Source of the DNA: Paraburkholderia panacisoli
GTDB taxonomy: Bacteria > Pseudomonadota > Gammaproteobacteria > Burkholderiales > Burkholderiaceae
Assembly: GCF_008369935.1 (NCBI RefSeq)
Contig: NZ_VTUZ01000011.1
Coordinates: 62,001-126,000 of the forward strand
Direction of reading: 5' to 3'
DNA length: 64,000 nt
Shown: positions 51,238-59,772 of the stretch, piece by piece
How the letters are laid out: every line of letters begins with the position of its first letter
Position numbering within the stretch: the first letter of the stretch is position 1
The notes under the pieces: generated by a model
The model's database searches: none
What the model saw: the letters and a program-made list of their open reading frames with translations, nothing else
What the model was told of the DNA's origin: nothing
Program-made: the position numbers and the translations under genes

Positions 51238-51870
51238 ATGGACTACCGTCAAATCCCCCCCATATTCGTCGCCGCCGCGCCGGGCCTGGACTTTCTGAAC
51301 TCAGTTGCAACGCCGGTCGACGAGGAGGTCGACTGGATCAGCGACGGCGCGGGGCTGCTGGCCTGGCTGGAACAGGCCGGGATCGTGTCTCGCAGCGCAA
51401 TCGCGGCAGTGCGTGCACGGTCCACCGCCGCCGAACTCGACACGGTCGCGGCCCGGGCGCGCGAGTTGCGCGAGTGGTTCAGGGCCTATGTTCAGAAACG
51501 CAAAGGACGCTCGTTGGTCGCCAAAGACCTGCGTGAACTTGAGCCGCTGAATCAATTGCTCGAACGCGATGAGCAGTACGGGCAAATCGTGGCGGATGTC
51601 GCGGACGGTGTAGTGAGCTTTGAATTACGTGCCAACCGGCGCTGGAAATCGGCGGAGTCGTTGTTGCTGCCGATCGCAGAGTTGCTAGCGAGGCTGGTGT
51701 GCGAGGAAGACTTCGCGCACGTCAAGGCGTGCGAAGGTCCACGATGCACGTTGATGTTTGCCGATCACACGCGCGGTCATGCGCGCCGCTGGTGCAGCAT
51801 GGCGATCTGCGGTAATCGCGCGAAGGTCGCGGCTCACCGCGCGCGTCTGAAGGAACAGAAGAACGGCTGA
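51238..51870 (+). CDS. CGNR zinc-finger (ABATE-domain) regulator
   Basis: 210 residues. An N-terminal ABATE domain (GLDFLNSVATPVDEEVDWIS) and helical core are followed by the C-terminal CGNR finger: ACEGPRCTLMF...RRWCSMAICGNRAKVAAHRA with Cys pairs for zinc. Such proteins are predicted stress or catabolic transcription regulators. The start at 51238 keeps the complete ABATE domain. It is divergent from the hydrolase at 50367, with an array of GTAAC half-sites between the two. Confidence 0.87.
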   Translation: MDYRQIPPIFVAAAPGLDFLNSVATPVDEEVDWISDGAGLLAWLEQAGIVSRSAIAAVRARSTAAELDTVAARARELREWFRAYVQKRKGRSLVAKDLRELEPLNQLLERDEQYGQIVADVADGVVSFELRANRRWKSAESLLLPIAELLARLVCEEDFAHVKACEGPRCTLMFADHTRGHARRWCSMAICGNRAKVAAHRARLKEQKNG

Positions 51871-51967
51871 CACGACGGCGGCGGTGAACCGCACAGCCGC
51901 CTGCCTGCGCGTGTCTGCCTTGTGCGATCCAGTTCGATCAACGTCTTGCTCACAGCGGGGGGACGCC

Positions 51968-52552
51968 ATGCACGAAGTCAAGCTAACCGCGGAACGGCTG
52001 ACTGCATTTTCCGATGCGGTCTTCGCCGTGATCGTGACCATCATGGTGCTGGAACTCAAGGCGCCGGACCAGCCGGCATTCTCGGACCTGTGGCCTCTGT
52101 GGCCGCAGGCCATCAGTTATGCGGTGAGTTACCTGTTCATCGTCATTATCTGGATCAACCATCATCACCTGATGAGGTTCGTCGGTCCGCCGACGCTGGG
52201 ACTGATATGGATCAACTTCATCCATCTCTTCATGGTTTCGCTTCTGCCCTTCGCGACTGCCTGGGTTGCGCGCACGCAGCTCGCGTCGTCGCCCGTGGTG
52301 TTTTATGCAGGACTGTTTGTCTGCATCGACATCGCCTACAACGTTTTCGAAAAACAGGTGTTGTCGGGCGCGGATGCGAGCCTCGTGCCCATGCGCATGC
52401 GGCGCGCGGCCAGGTCCAGATCGCTTGTCGTTCTTGCGGGCTTCATCGGCGCCATGCTGGTTGCAATCGTCGCGCCGCGCGTGGGTTTCGGTTTGATATG
52501 CGCGGCGCTGATGCTTCATTTGCGCCCGGATGTGTCGGGCAATCGGCGGTGA
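51968..52552 (+). CDS. TMEM175-type (DUF1211) potassium channel
   Basis: A 194-residue membrane protein of the TMEM175/DUF1211 family. The signature FSDAVFAVIVTIMVLELK in helix 1 (FSD and hydrophobic pore residues) is clear, followed by about five further helices and the conserved NHHHLM. Bacterial members form tetrameric potassium-permeable channels. It starts 98 bases after the CGNR gene. The window also contains the start of a kdp operon, but no direct link is visible. Confidence 0.85.
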   Translation: MHEVKLTAERLTAFSDAVFAVIVTIMVLELKAPDQPAFSDLWPLWPQAISYAVSYLFIVIIWINHHHLMRFVGPPTLGLIWINFIHLFMVSLLPFATAWVARTQLASSPVVFYAGLFVCIDIAYNVFEKQVLSGADASLVPMRMRRAARSRSLVVLAGFIGAMLVAIVAPRVGFGLICAALMLHLRPDVSGNRR

Positions 52553-52581
52553 GTGCTCTTCGCGGGGCGCCGCCGTGAAGT

Positions 52582-52896
52582 TCAGCGTGCCGTTCCTTCG
52601 TCCGTCGCCGTGACCGAATCGACCTGGAGAGCAGGCAGTCTGGAAGGCCCGGCGGTTTCCGCCACCCGGCCCGTGACGTGCACGACCCGGTTCTGCAACC
52701 GGCCCGCGGTGGCATGGTCCACGCCCACGAGTTGCCACATCTGCTTGCCGTCGGAGACGACGGGGTACGTGAAGGGCTCGTTGCCGCGAAGGGTCAATGT
52801 GCCGCGCAAATCGACCCGATCGCCCATATGCGCTGTTCCCGCACACGCGGTGCCGGCACACAGAACGAAAGCAGCAAGAAGAAAGTTTCGGAGCAT
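52582..52896 (-). CDS. small exported protein, function unknown
   Basis: A 104-residue protein. ATG 52896 gives a signal peptide (MLRNFLLAAFVLCAGTACAG, cleavage near AGTA). The mature part is beta-rich (RVDLRGTLTLRGNEPFTYPV, then VVHVTGRVAETAGPSRLPAL) and resembles an OB-fold or NirD-like pattern, but I cannot assign it. It is convergent with the TMEM175 gene and stands downstream of the M30 peptidase terminator. Confidence 0.6.
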   Translation of the reverse strand: MLRNFLLAAFVLCAGTACAGTAHMGDRVDLRGTLTLRGNEPFTYPVVSDGKQMWQLVGVDHATAGRLQNRVVHVTGRVAETAGPSRLPALQVDSVTATDEGTAR

Positions 52897-52961
52897 GGCA
52901 GCGACGTGAGCCTGTACAAATGCGTTATCGGAAACCCGTTGATGCGCGCCCAGCATGCATG

Positions 52962-52991
52962 AAAAAAGCCGTCCCTGGAAGGGGACGGCTT
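52962..52991 (-). terminator. Rho-independent terminator of M30 peptidase gene
   Basis: A perfect 10-bp stem AAGCCGTCCC / GGGACGGCTT, 6-nt loop; on the minus strand a T-run follows. It lies 46 bases after the peptidase stop. Confidence 0.85.
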
Positions 52992-53037
52992 CGTGCATCG
53001 GACAAACGCGAGGCAGACGCGATGTTGCGCCGCCGCG

Positions 53038-54801
53038 TTACTGCACGATCACCGACAACGTCACACCGGGCGGCAGCGTCACCGTTTCCTGGTAGGTGCT
53101 CGCGACGTGCGAGCGCACGGCCGGGAAGCTCGCGTAGCCCAGCAGGACGCCCGGCGAGGCCGACGGCAGCGCGCGGGTCATCTTCGACGGGTCGATGGAC
53201 GGCAGCGAGAAGCCGCCTTCCGCGCGCGATGCGAAGCTGTACTGCGCCATGTCCGCCCCGAGCGGCAACAGCGCGCCCGCCGCGACGGTGAAGTGACGCA
53301 ATTCCTGCGCGACGCTCGAGTCCGGACGAATCTGCCTGATCGCGTCATTCAGAATGTCCGTCGACACCGTCGCGCTTTTGTCGTACAGCAGGTCCTTGTA
53401 GAACGTGAGGCCAAGCTGCCGGTTGAGGAATCCGCCGAACGAGCCGTTGGTCGCATAGCTGTCGCATGTCACGTCGCCCACGTCCCATGTCGTCAGACCG
53501 CAGGTATAGCTGCCCTGGTTGTGGTACGTCAGATAGCTGATGAAGCGGTCGTCGCGAACGGAGTTGTACGTCGGGTCGATGTTGAAGCTGACCCAGTCCT
53601 CCATCATCATCGCCGACATTTCGTCGAGCCACGTGTCGTACGCGTACTGCATACCCATCAGCATGTCGCGGCGGTAGAAGTTCTGCATGTGCGTGCTTTC
53701 ATGCGCCATCACGGTCTGCATCGTCTTCATGCCGGCGGTGCCCGCCAGATACAGCGTCTCCGAGTCCAGATACAGCGACAGGTCCGCGTTGCTGTAGGTC
53801 GTTAAGCCAGTGCCCTGATTCACGAAGTTGTTGAGCGCCCAGAAATAGCCGACTGTGCCGTACGGCTGCGAATCGTGGTTGAAGTTCGCCACGACGAGGT
53901 CGACCGGTTGCGATGCGCCGATCATGCCGGCCACGTTCACCGCGCCCCAGAACGGACCGCCGATGCCGGTGACCATGTCGTACACGCCGCCCGTGCCCGC
54001 GTAGTTCTGCAGCAGACTGGTGACGATCGTCGGCGTGATTTTCCCGGTGCCGTATTCCGCCGTTTCGACCCAGATATTGACCTTCGTGCCATCGGCCGTC
54101 GTGCCGACAGCCTGCAGCGCCATATGACGCTGCGTGCCATCCGCCAACCAGAAGTCGCGCGTATCGCCGATGTTGTAGGTCACCACCGCGCGCTGCACCT
54201 TGCTCACGACATCCGCGGACGGACTCGCCGCGGCCGATGCCGCGTTCTGTTGCACGAGCGCCTTCCAGCCGGTCGAGTTGAACTCGTGGATGGCCCGCAT
54301 GTGCGGGTCTTCGCCGGCCGGCGCTGCCATCAGGGTCTTCGCCGTCGCGGCTACGACATCGGCTGACGGAGTGCTCACGCTGGCATTGATGGGCACCGGC
54401 AACATCGCCTGATTGCTACCCTCGTTGGTGAACACGAGCGTGACGTTGCGGCCCGACGTGCCCTTGATCGACACGTTGACGGTATCGGCCTGCGCGCTCG
54501 CGTTGAGCGCCTGCCACAAGCCCACGCCGCTGCCTGCGTAGGTCGAATCGTCGGCCGCCCCGCAGCTCGTGCAGGCAGCGTGAAGCTTACCGTCCGCAGA
54601 CGGCGTCAAAGTGACCGGCGGCGTGCTGCTGACGATGTTCGTGCCGCCACCGGTGCCGCCGTTGGTGGCGCTGCTGCTGTTGTTATTGCTGCCGCCGCTT
54701 GCGCTATCGCCGCCACCGCCCCCGCCACATGCCGTGAGGCCTGCCGCCAGAGACAGCGCCACAATCACCTCGAATACACCTTTCCCTCGTTTGATACGCA
54801 T
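53038..54801 (-). CDS. M30-family zinc metallopeptidase lipoprotein
   Basis: 587 residues. The start at 54801 gives a lipoprotein signal (MRIKRGKGVFEVIVALSLAA, lipobox LTAC) followed by a Gly/Ser/Asn-rich linker. A peptidase domain of the M30 (hyicolysin) type has the zinc motif HESTH in TVMAHESTHMQNFYR and a downstream Glu region (TWLDEMSAMMMEDWV). The C-terminal 100 residues look like a beta-sandwich extension. It is probably anchored to the outer membrane and acts on extracellular proteins. Single gene with a strong terminator. Confidence 0.82.
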   Translation of the reverse strand: MRIKRGKGVFEVIVALSLAAGLTACGGGGGGDSASGGSNNNSSSATNGGTGGGTNIVSSTPPVTLTPSADGKLHAACTSCGAADDSTYAGSGVGLWQALNASAQADTVNVSIKGTSGRNVTLVFTNEGSNQAMLPVPINASVSTPSADVVAATAKTLMAAPAGEDPHMRAIHEFNSTGWKALVQQNAASAAASPSADVVSKVQRAVVTYNIGDTRDFWLADGTQRHMALQAVGTTADGTKVNIWVETAEYGTGKITPTIVTSLLQNYAGTGGVYDMVTGIGGPFWGAVNVAGMIGASQPVDLVVANFNHDSQPYGTVGYFWALNNFVNQGTGLTTYSNADLSLYLDSETLYLAGTAGMKTMQTVMAHESTHMQNFYRRDMLMGMQYAYDTWLDEMSAMMMEDWVSFNIDPTYNSVRDDRFISYLTYHNQGSYTCGLTTWDVGDVTCDSYATNGSFGGFLNRQLGLTFYKDLLYDKSATVSTDILNDAIRQIRPDSSVAQELRHFTVAAGALLPLGADMAQYSFASRAEGGFSLPSIDPSKMTRALPSASPGVLLGYASFPAVRSHVASTYQETVTLPPGVTLSVIVQ

Positions 54802-55089
54802 ATTTATTTTTCTCCACTGCCCGATTTTTGCCGTGTAAAAGTCCTTCAACATGCTGTGCGTCTGCTCGTTCCCGGTTCGTTTGGCAAATCGAATCAGGTA
54901 GGCGTCAGGCTGCTTCTGGACCGGCCAATGCCGTCATGGCATCGGCACCTTCAAGGCGAACGCTGAGGCCGAGCAAAAACACACCCAGTGTTATCGGCAA
55001 AAACATTTCGTAATTTAGGTTAATTTCTTCTTACCCGAATTCAAATGGGTGATTTGCGCTTTAGAAGGGGTTGGGAGCCGGGCTTTTGT
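54802..55089. other. intergenic region
   Basis: 288 bases, AT-rich toward the right (CGTAATTTAGGTTAATTTC), with no gene. It should hold the promoter of the M30 peptidase and the 3' end of the altered decarboxylase-like gene. No transposon ends recognised. Confidence 0.4.
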
Positions 55090-56106
55090 CTAGTGGAATT
55101 GCCGGTTATTCGAGAGAATTTCGAAATGGAGGGTGCCGCATATAAGGCGGGATAAAACAGTGACCAAAACCTGCAGAGAGCGAGGTACGGGCGTGGTGGC
55201 GGTGGCTTCCAGCGTTTCGATCGTCTTGAGATTTTCCTCAAGACCATAGGGCAGCGGATCGTGTCCGACGATCTTGCGCAGTTCGAGATACTTCTTGTCG
55301 CTCGCGCTGGTGGCTTCGCCCGCGTCGAGGCGCGCGAGCCATTCCTTCTTCGCCTGTGCGAACGCGTCGTAGATCGACTTCGCGATCCACGGATGCTCGG
55401 CGAGCACCGAGTCCTTCACGACGATCGTGCCGTGCATCGGGTACACGCCGGTGCGGCCGAAATATTCCTTCTCGAGTTCCGCCGCGTTCGGCAGCAGATC
55501 CGGATAGTTCGCTTCGACTTCCTGCCAGCCACCCGTCGGCGCGCCGGTGCGGCCGATGCCGGCGGCGGCGTCGAAGCCCGCCGACAATTCACCCGACGCC
55601 ATCATGTCCGCGAGCGAGCTGCCTTCCGGCGCATGGATCACGTTCGCCGGCAGCTTCAATTGCGTGACGTGCTCTTCGTCGTCGACCACCCAGGTGACCT
55701 TCGACGAATCGAGACCGAATTCATCGATCAGCACCTGACGCGTCCACACGCCGGTCGTGACCGAGTACGCGCGCACGCCGACCTTCTTGCCTTCCAGATC
55801 CTTGGGGGTCTTGATCCCTGCGTCCGGGCGCACCAGCAGGCCGCCATGATGGAAGCGCCGCACGACGAAAATCGGCAAGCCGACGAACGGCGCGCCATAC
55901 GCACGGGCGACAATGTAGGTGGTCGGCGCCAGCTCGCAGACATCGAATTCAACGTCGCGCACCATCCGGCGGAACGCGCCAATTTGCGGCTTGACTGTGA
56001 CGAACTCGGCGTCCACGCCCTCGATGGGGATGGAGCCGTTACGGATGGCAGACGTGTGCGGATGCTCAGCGATTGCGATCTTGAGCGGGACTTTCTTGGT
56101 CAACAT
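55090..56106 (-). CDS. 4,5-dihydroxyphthalate-decarboxylase-like protein, C terminus altered
   Basis: 338 residues. The first 300 or so match the 4,5-dihydroxyphthalate decarboxylase / ABC-substrate-binding-like family: HPHTSAIRNGSIPIEGVDAE, FDVCELAPTTYIVARAYGAP and VYPMHGTIVVKDSVLAEHPW. No signal peptide, so an enzyme-like cytoplasmic form is likelier than a binding protein. After KTIETLEAT the usual C-terminal end (roughly 25-30 residues) is replaced by an unrelated hydrophobic tail (SLQVLVTVLSRLICGT), as if a deletion or frameshift joined new sequence. It may be impaired. ATG 56106 follows CAGGAGAGG. Confidence 0.75.
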   Translation of the reverse strand: MLTKKVPLKIAIAEHPHTSAIRNGSIPIEGVDAEFVTVKPQIGAFRRMVRDVEFDVCELAPTTYIVARAYGAPFVGLPIFVVRRFHHGGLLVRPDAGIKTPKDLEGKKVGVRAYSVTTGVWTRQVLIDEFGLDSSKVTWVVDDEEHVTQLKLPANVIHAPEGSSLADMMASGELSAGFDAAAGIGRTGAPTGGWQEVEANYPDLLPNAAELEKEYFGRTGVYPMHGTIVVKDSVLAEHPWIAKSIYDAFAQAKKEWLARLDAGEATSASDKKYLELRKIVGHDPLPYGLEENLKTIETLEATATTPVPRSLQVLVTVLSRLICGTLHFEILSNNRQFH

Positions 56107-56770
56107 CCTCTCCTGTTGGATTAGTCGTCGCCGACGGCTGGACAAAAACTCCAGCGCCGAACGTATCGTCTCGATGAGGTAAGAATATTGGAGGACGGGT
56201 CATGCGTCCCTACACAAAAGTGACATTCAATGGCACTTTTGTTGATTGTGCGTGGGGACGTGTATCGGCGGATTCGGCGTAGCGTCCATGAGGGGCAACG
56301 GACCCGCCCGCGCCGTGTTTCCATGGGCTTTTCAGCGGCACTGCATGGCAGAAATGCCATGTCCGCGCGCCCTTTTTTCAGATCATACGAACGGTGATGA
56401 CAAGAATAGAAACTGTAGAAGGAGTCCCGCGCCTCCTTTAGGTTTTCAACTTGCCAAGAGATGTCGAACTTAACGAATTGCCTATATGGGTCAGTGAATA
56501 AAGAACAAGAAGCGCCAATTTTCCTCTTTGCGACCCTGGCTCACATCAGCTGTGAGGATCAGTCAACGGCGAGTTCCTTCGGCCATGACATTGGCGAATT
56601 CCTGACGATAGGCCGCGTTTTCATCCTGACAGGACGCGGCGGTGAAACATGCCGCTTTGGCAATGTACCGGGCCCCATCGTCTGGTGCATGGCGATGCCC
56701 CGCAGCACTCGGCGAATCGCCTAAACTACAGAAGCAACCGACATTGCCATTCTGACGACGCTACCCCGCC
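56107..56770. other. intergenic region with candidate operator
   Basis: About 660 bases without a convincing gene; the open frame at 56461 (+) has no recognisable domain. A perfect inverted repeat ACAAAAGTG-N11-CACTTTTGT (56214-56242) lies about 110 bases upstream of the decarboxylase-like gene and is a candidate regulator site. The middle (56390-56520) is AT-rich. Confidence 0.45.
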
Positions 56771-57040
56771 ATGGCACACATCTTCTTCGCTGCTTCGATT
56801 CAGCGTCATATAGCAACGCCCGAGCGCGAGGTCGACGCACGCACGCTCGGCGAGGCGCTCGAGGCCGTCTTCGCCGAGCAACCTCGACTGCGCGGCTACA
56901 TCCTCGACGATCAGGGTTCGCTGCGGCGGCATCTCGCCGTGTTTGTCGACGGCCAACGGGTGCGCGACCGACAGCATCTGTGCGACGCGCTCGGCGAGCA
57001 AAGCCGGGTTTACGTCGTACAGGCGCTGTCGGGCGGATAA
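56771..57040 (+). CDS. MoaD/ThiS-like ubiquitin-fold small protein
   Basis: An 89-residue protein with the beta-grasp pattern of MoaD/ThiS (MAHIFFAASIQRHIATPERE, LGEALEAVFAEQPRLRGYIL, FVDGQRVRDRQHLCDALGEQ) and a C-terminal diglycine (VVQALSGG), the residue pair that is adenylated and thiolated in sulfur carriers. The partner E1-like (MoeB/ThiF) gene is not in the window. It is followed by a BNR-repeat protein separated by two hairpin elements, suggesting a coupled function. Confidence 0.8.
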   Translation: MAHIFFAASIQRHIATPEREVDARTLGEALEAVFAEQPRLRGYILDDQGSLRRHLAVFVDGQRVRDRQHLCDALGEQSRVYVVQALSGG

Positions 57041-57064
57041 GAGGGTTCCGTACCCGAGCTTTGC

Positions 57065-57142
57065 ATGGGAGCGCTGAAGCGCCAGCTCCGATCGACACCT
57101 TTGCATGGGATCGGCGTAAGCGCTAAAGCGCCAACTCCGATC
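57065..57142 (+). repeat. ATGGG hairpin element, two copies
   Basis: A shortened copy (57065-57095; arms GGAGC / GCTCC) is followed after 40 bases by a full copy (57105-57142): outer arms GATCGGCGT / ACTCCGATC with one mismatch, inner stem GCGC-TAAA-GCGC. The full copy contains ATG-GGA-TCG-GCG-TAA. It lies 28 bases before the ATG of the BNR-repeat gene. Confidence 0.75.
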
Positions 57143-57170
57143 GACATCTGGCCGACAGGAGACACTCAAT

Positions 57171-58343
57171 ATGAGCGATCGATTGTTTGTAGCAACCCGC
57201 AAGGGACTGTTCATTTTGCAAGCCGATGACGAGGGCCGCTGGAAGTTGGATGAGCCGTATTTCGCCGGCGAGCCGGTGAGCATGGTGCTGCCTGATCCGC
57301 GCGACGGATCGCTACATACCGCGCTAAATCTCGGCCACTTCGGGGTGAAGCTGCATCGCCGGCGTGCGGGCATGGCGGATTGGGAAGAGTGCGGGGTCCC
57401 CGTCTACCCGCCGCAGCCTGCCGACGAGACGCGTACCGGTGACGGCGCACACGCGAGCATGAACGCGAGTGCAGACACCAGCGCGGACAATGCGAGCGCG
57501 GCCGCGTCCGGCCCGCCGCCCGCTCCCTGGACGCTTCAGCAAATCTGGTCGCTCGAAACCGGCGGCCCGGACGAGCCGGGCGTCTTGTGGGCCGGCACGA
57601 TTCCCGGCGGGCTCTTCCGTTCCGACGATGGCGGCGACACATGGGTGCTCAACCGTGCGCTGTGGGATCGCGCGGAACGCCGTGAATGGTTCGGAGGCGG
57701 CTACGACGCGCCGGGCATCCATTCCGTGATGGTCGATCCGCGCGACAGCCGGCACGTGACAATCGGCGTATCGTGCGGCGGCGTCTGGCAAACCACCGAC
57801 GGCGGCGCGACCTGGCGCGTGACCGCCGAGGGCATGGAGGCCGACTACATGCCGCCGGAGCGGCGCGGCGACGCCAACGTGCAAGACCCGCACCGCGTCG
57901 TGCAATGCGCGGCCAATCCAGATGCACTGTGGACGCAACATCATTGCGCGATCTTCCGCTCGACCGACGGCGCGGCGCACTGGCAGCGGATCGAAGCGCA
58001 GCCATCGAGCTTCGGCTTCGCGGTTGCCGTACATCCGCGCGAGCCAGACACCGCGTGGTTCGTGCCCGCCGTGAAAGACGAGTGCCGGATCCCGGTGGAC
58101 GGCCAGTTCGTCATCACGCGCACACGCGACGCCGGCCGCACGTTCGAGCGCTTCTCGAACGGGTTGCCGCCTGCACCGGCGTATGACCTCGTGTATCGGC
58201 ACGGGCTCGCTGTAGATGACACCGGCATGCGCCTCGCGATGGGGTCGACCACCGGCTCGCTATGGACGTCCGACGACGGCGGCGAAAACTGGCAATTGAT
58301 TTCAGCGCATTTGCCGCCTGTTTATTGTGTCCGGTTTGGATGA
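57171..58343 (+). CDS. BNR/Asp-box repeat protein (sialidase-fold, glycosyl-hydrolase-like)
   Basis: A 390-residue beta-propeller with repeated Asp-box motifs: FRSDDGGDTW, WQTTDGGATW, FRSTDGAAHW, TRTRDAGRTF and WTSDDGGENW. No signal peptide, so cytoplasmic. An Ala/Ser/Asp-rich linker lies at about residues 85-120. Proteins of this kind are commonly called exo-alpha-sialidase-like, but sialidase catalytic residues are not evident, and many act as protein-binding propellers. It forms a pair with the MoaD-like gene upstream. Strong CAGGAGACACTCAAT ribosome-binding site directly after the hairpin elements. Confidence 0.82.
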   Translation: MSDRLFVATRKGLFILQADDEGRWKLDEPYFAGEPVSMVLPDPRDGSLHTALNLGHFGVKLHRRRAGMADWEECGVPVYPPQPADETRTGDGAHASMNASADTSADNASAAASGPPPAPWTLQQIWSLETGGPDEPGVLWAGTIPGGLFRSDDGGDTWVLNRALWDRAERREWFGGGYDAPGIHSVMVDPRDSRHVTIGVSCGGVWQTTDGGATWRVTAEGMEADYMPPERRGDANVQDPHRVVQCAANPDALWTQHHCAIFRSTDGAAHWQRIEAQPSSFGFAVAVHPREPDTAWFVPAVKDECRIPVDGQFVITRTRDAGRTFERFSNGLPPAPAYDLVYRHGLAVDDTGMRLAMGSTTGSLWTSDDGGENWQLISAHLPPVYCVRFG

Positions 58344-58465
58344 GCGCGGGGCAGGCTAGTGAGACATGAAACGCAGACCGTCCCGTTCATTTTGAGGAGA
58401 TCGCCTAGGTTCACAGGCTGCCGCGGAGCCGCGATCCCCTGCAGACAACGTTGGATGACCGTTGT

Positions 58466-58909
58466 TTATTGCGGCGGTGCAGGCACCAGTCCGTACCTTG
58501 ACATGACACCCATAAGCTTCTCGCGGTCGGGCGGTCCGCCAGCATTTACGATTGTTCCGACATCACGAAAATATTGGGCGCCAATGTCGGGCGTCATGAC
58601 GATCAGCGCGCGGGCCGGGTCATTGTGCGGGTTGCTAAAGTGATGGACCGATCCGCGTGGGGTAAACATCCATTCACCCGGCGTTAGGTCTCGGACTACC
58701 TCGTCGACCGAGTACCGAAGCGTGCCCTCCAGCACATAGACGCATTCTTCGTTATGTGTGTGGCTATGTGGCGGCGGAACTTGCGATCTGGAGGGCACAG
58801 TCAACTCAAAAACACCCATCCCGCCTGTGGCAGATCCATCTATCAGGTACTGAATGCTCAATTGACCAACGTTGATTGGTGCGCCTCGCGCCATGCCGCT
58901 GATAGTCAT
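58466..58909 (-). CDS. cupin-domain protein
   Basis: A 147-residue single-cupin protein. Motif 1 is PPPHSHTHNEECVYVLEGTL (HxH...E, with 3-His/1-Glu metal ligands) and motif 2 is PGEWMFTPRGSVHHFSNPHN. It probably binds a metal ion and may be a small dioxygenase, isomerase or sensor. ATG 58909 has TTAAGGAGTTTGAG. Single gene, convergent with the BNR protein gene. Confidence 0.87.
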   Translation of the reverse strand: MTISGMARGAPINVGQLSIQYLIDGSATGGMGVFELTVPSRSQVPPPHSHTHNEECVYVLEGTLRYSVDEVVRDLTPGEWMFTPRGSVHHFSNPHNDPARALIVMTPDIGAQYFRDVGTIVNAGGPPDREKLMGVMSRYGLVPAPPQ

Positions 58910-59331
58910 TCTCAAACTCCTTAAAACCAAGGATTCTCGTCGTTCCGCCAACCTTGCAGATACGGCGCGCTGTTTGTGGCACTTCTGGCGACCTAAGGGA
59001 GCGCAAATCAATCATGATTATGCGCCTCTCCGGAACGTATTTCGTACGAGCGGCGACAGCACGGTATTGGCCGACGGCTCCCTGTGGGCGCCGGCGCCCC
59101 AAAGCGGCGTTTCACCGAGATGCGCAGTTACCCGACGGCCGCTTTCGGCGAACATTGGGAACCGCGGCCCTGAGCCATTTCCTAACATACTGATCCGATA
59201 CGCAGATGTCTGCTGTTCGAAACACACAGGACAATCGAATTCAGTGTCGTCGGTCAGTTGGCACGCGCGTCGCGTTGTCTCGTTGCGTACCCGGGTTACT
59301 GATGGATCGGCTGAAGCGTCGATCTGCTTTC
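58910..59331. other. gene-free region
   Basis: About 420 bases with no open frame showing a known domain. It adjoins an EAL-domain relic on the right, so part of it is probably degraded remains of that gene. Confidence 0.4.
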
Positions 59332-59614
59332 CTACCCGGTTCCGAAATCGTCAGACCGGGTGGCCAGCATGCCTGAATGCGGCTATTGTTTGCCGCGTTA
59401 CATCGGCATCCATAGAGCTTCGCTCCGTCGCTTCGATTCTGACCTGGGCAGGCCGGACGCCCGTATCCCTCAGCCGGGCCGTGAGAGCGTTCAGGAAACG
59501 GCGCGTCCGCAAATCCTCGCTGCTCACGTTGATAGAGACGTAGAACGAAGGACGCGAGCGCAAGAGCTGCGACAGCTCGTCGAGCGTCTTGTCCAGTACG
59601 AAGGAACGACCCAT
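59332..59614 (-). pseudogene. EAL-domain cyclic-di-GMP phosphodiesterase fragment
   Basis: The frame from ATG 59614 reads as the middle of an EAL domain: LLRSRPSFYVSINVSSEDLR, then ALTARLRDTGVRPAQVRIEA and TERSSMDADVTRQTIAAFRH. It stops after AGHPV. In the next frame, DDFGTG follows and then a stop (59332-59352). The N-terminal part with the EAL motif and the rest of the C terminus are absent. A dead remnant, without the key metal ligands. Confidence 0.75.
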
Positions 59615-59772
59615 TCAAGGTAGGAATCCAAACTATTAAGAATCGGGTATGGTCCCTATGCCGTCAAGCGGCTTCACCCAAATGTGGAAGAGCCAAATCT
59701 CAATCGGCTCGGTCAGTCTGATAAACTCAAAAAAATTGTGCTGAGTGTATCCATAATCCATGGGAGAGCCCA

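Noticed and set aside
56461..56724. 87-codon open frame upstream of the MoaD-like gene
   Set aside because: No domain, no Shine-Dalgarno, and composition typical of non-coding sequence; kept only as a mention in the intergenic entry.
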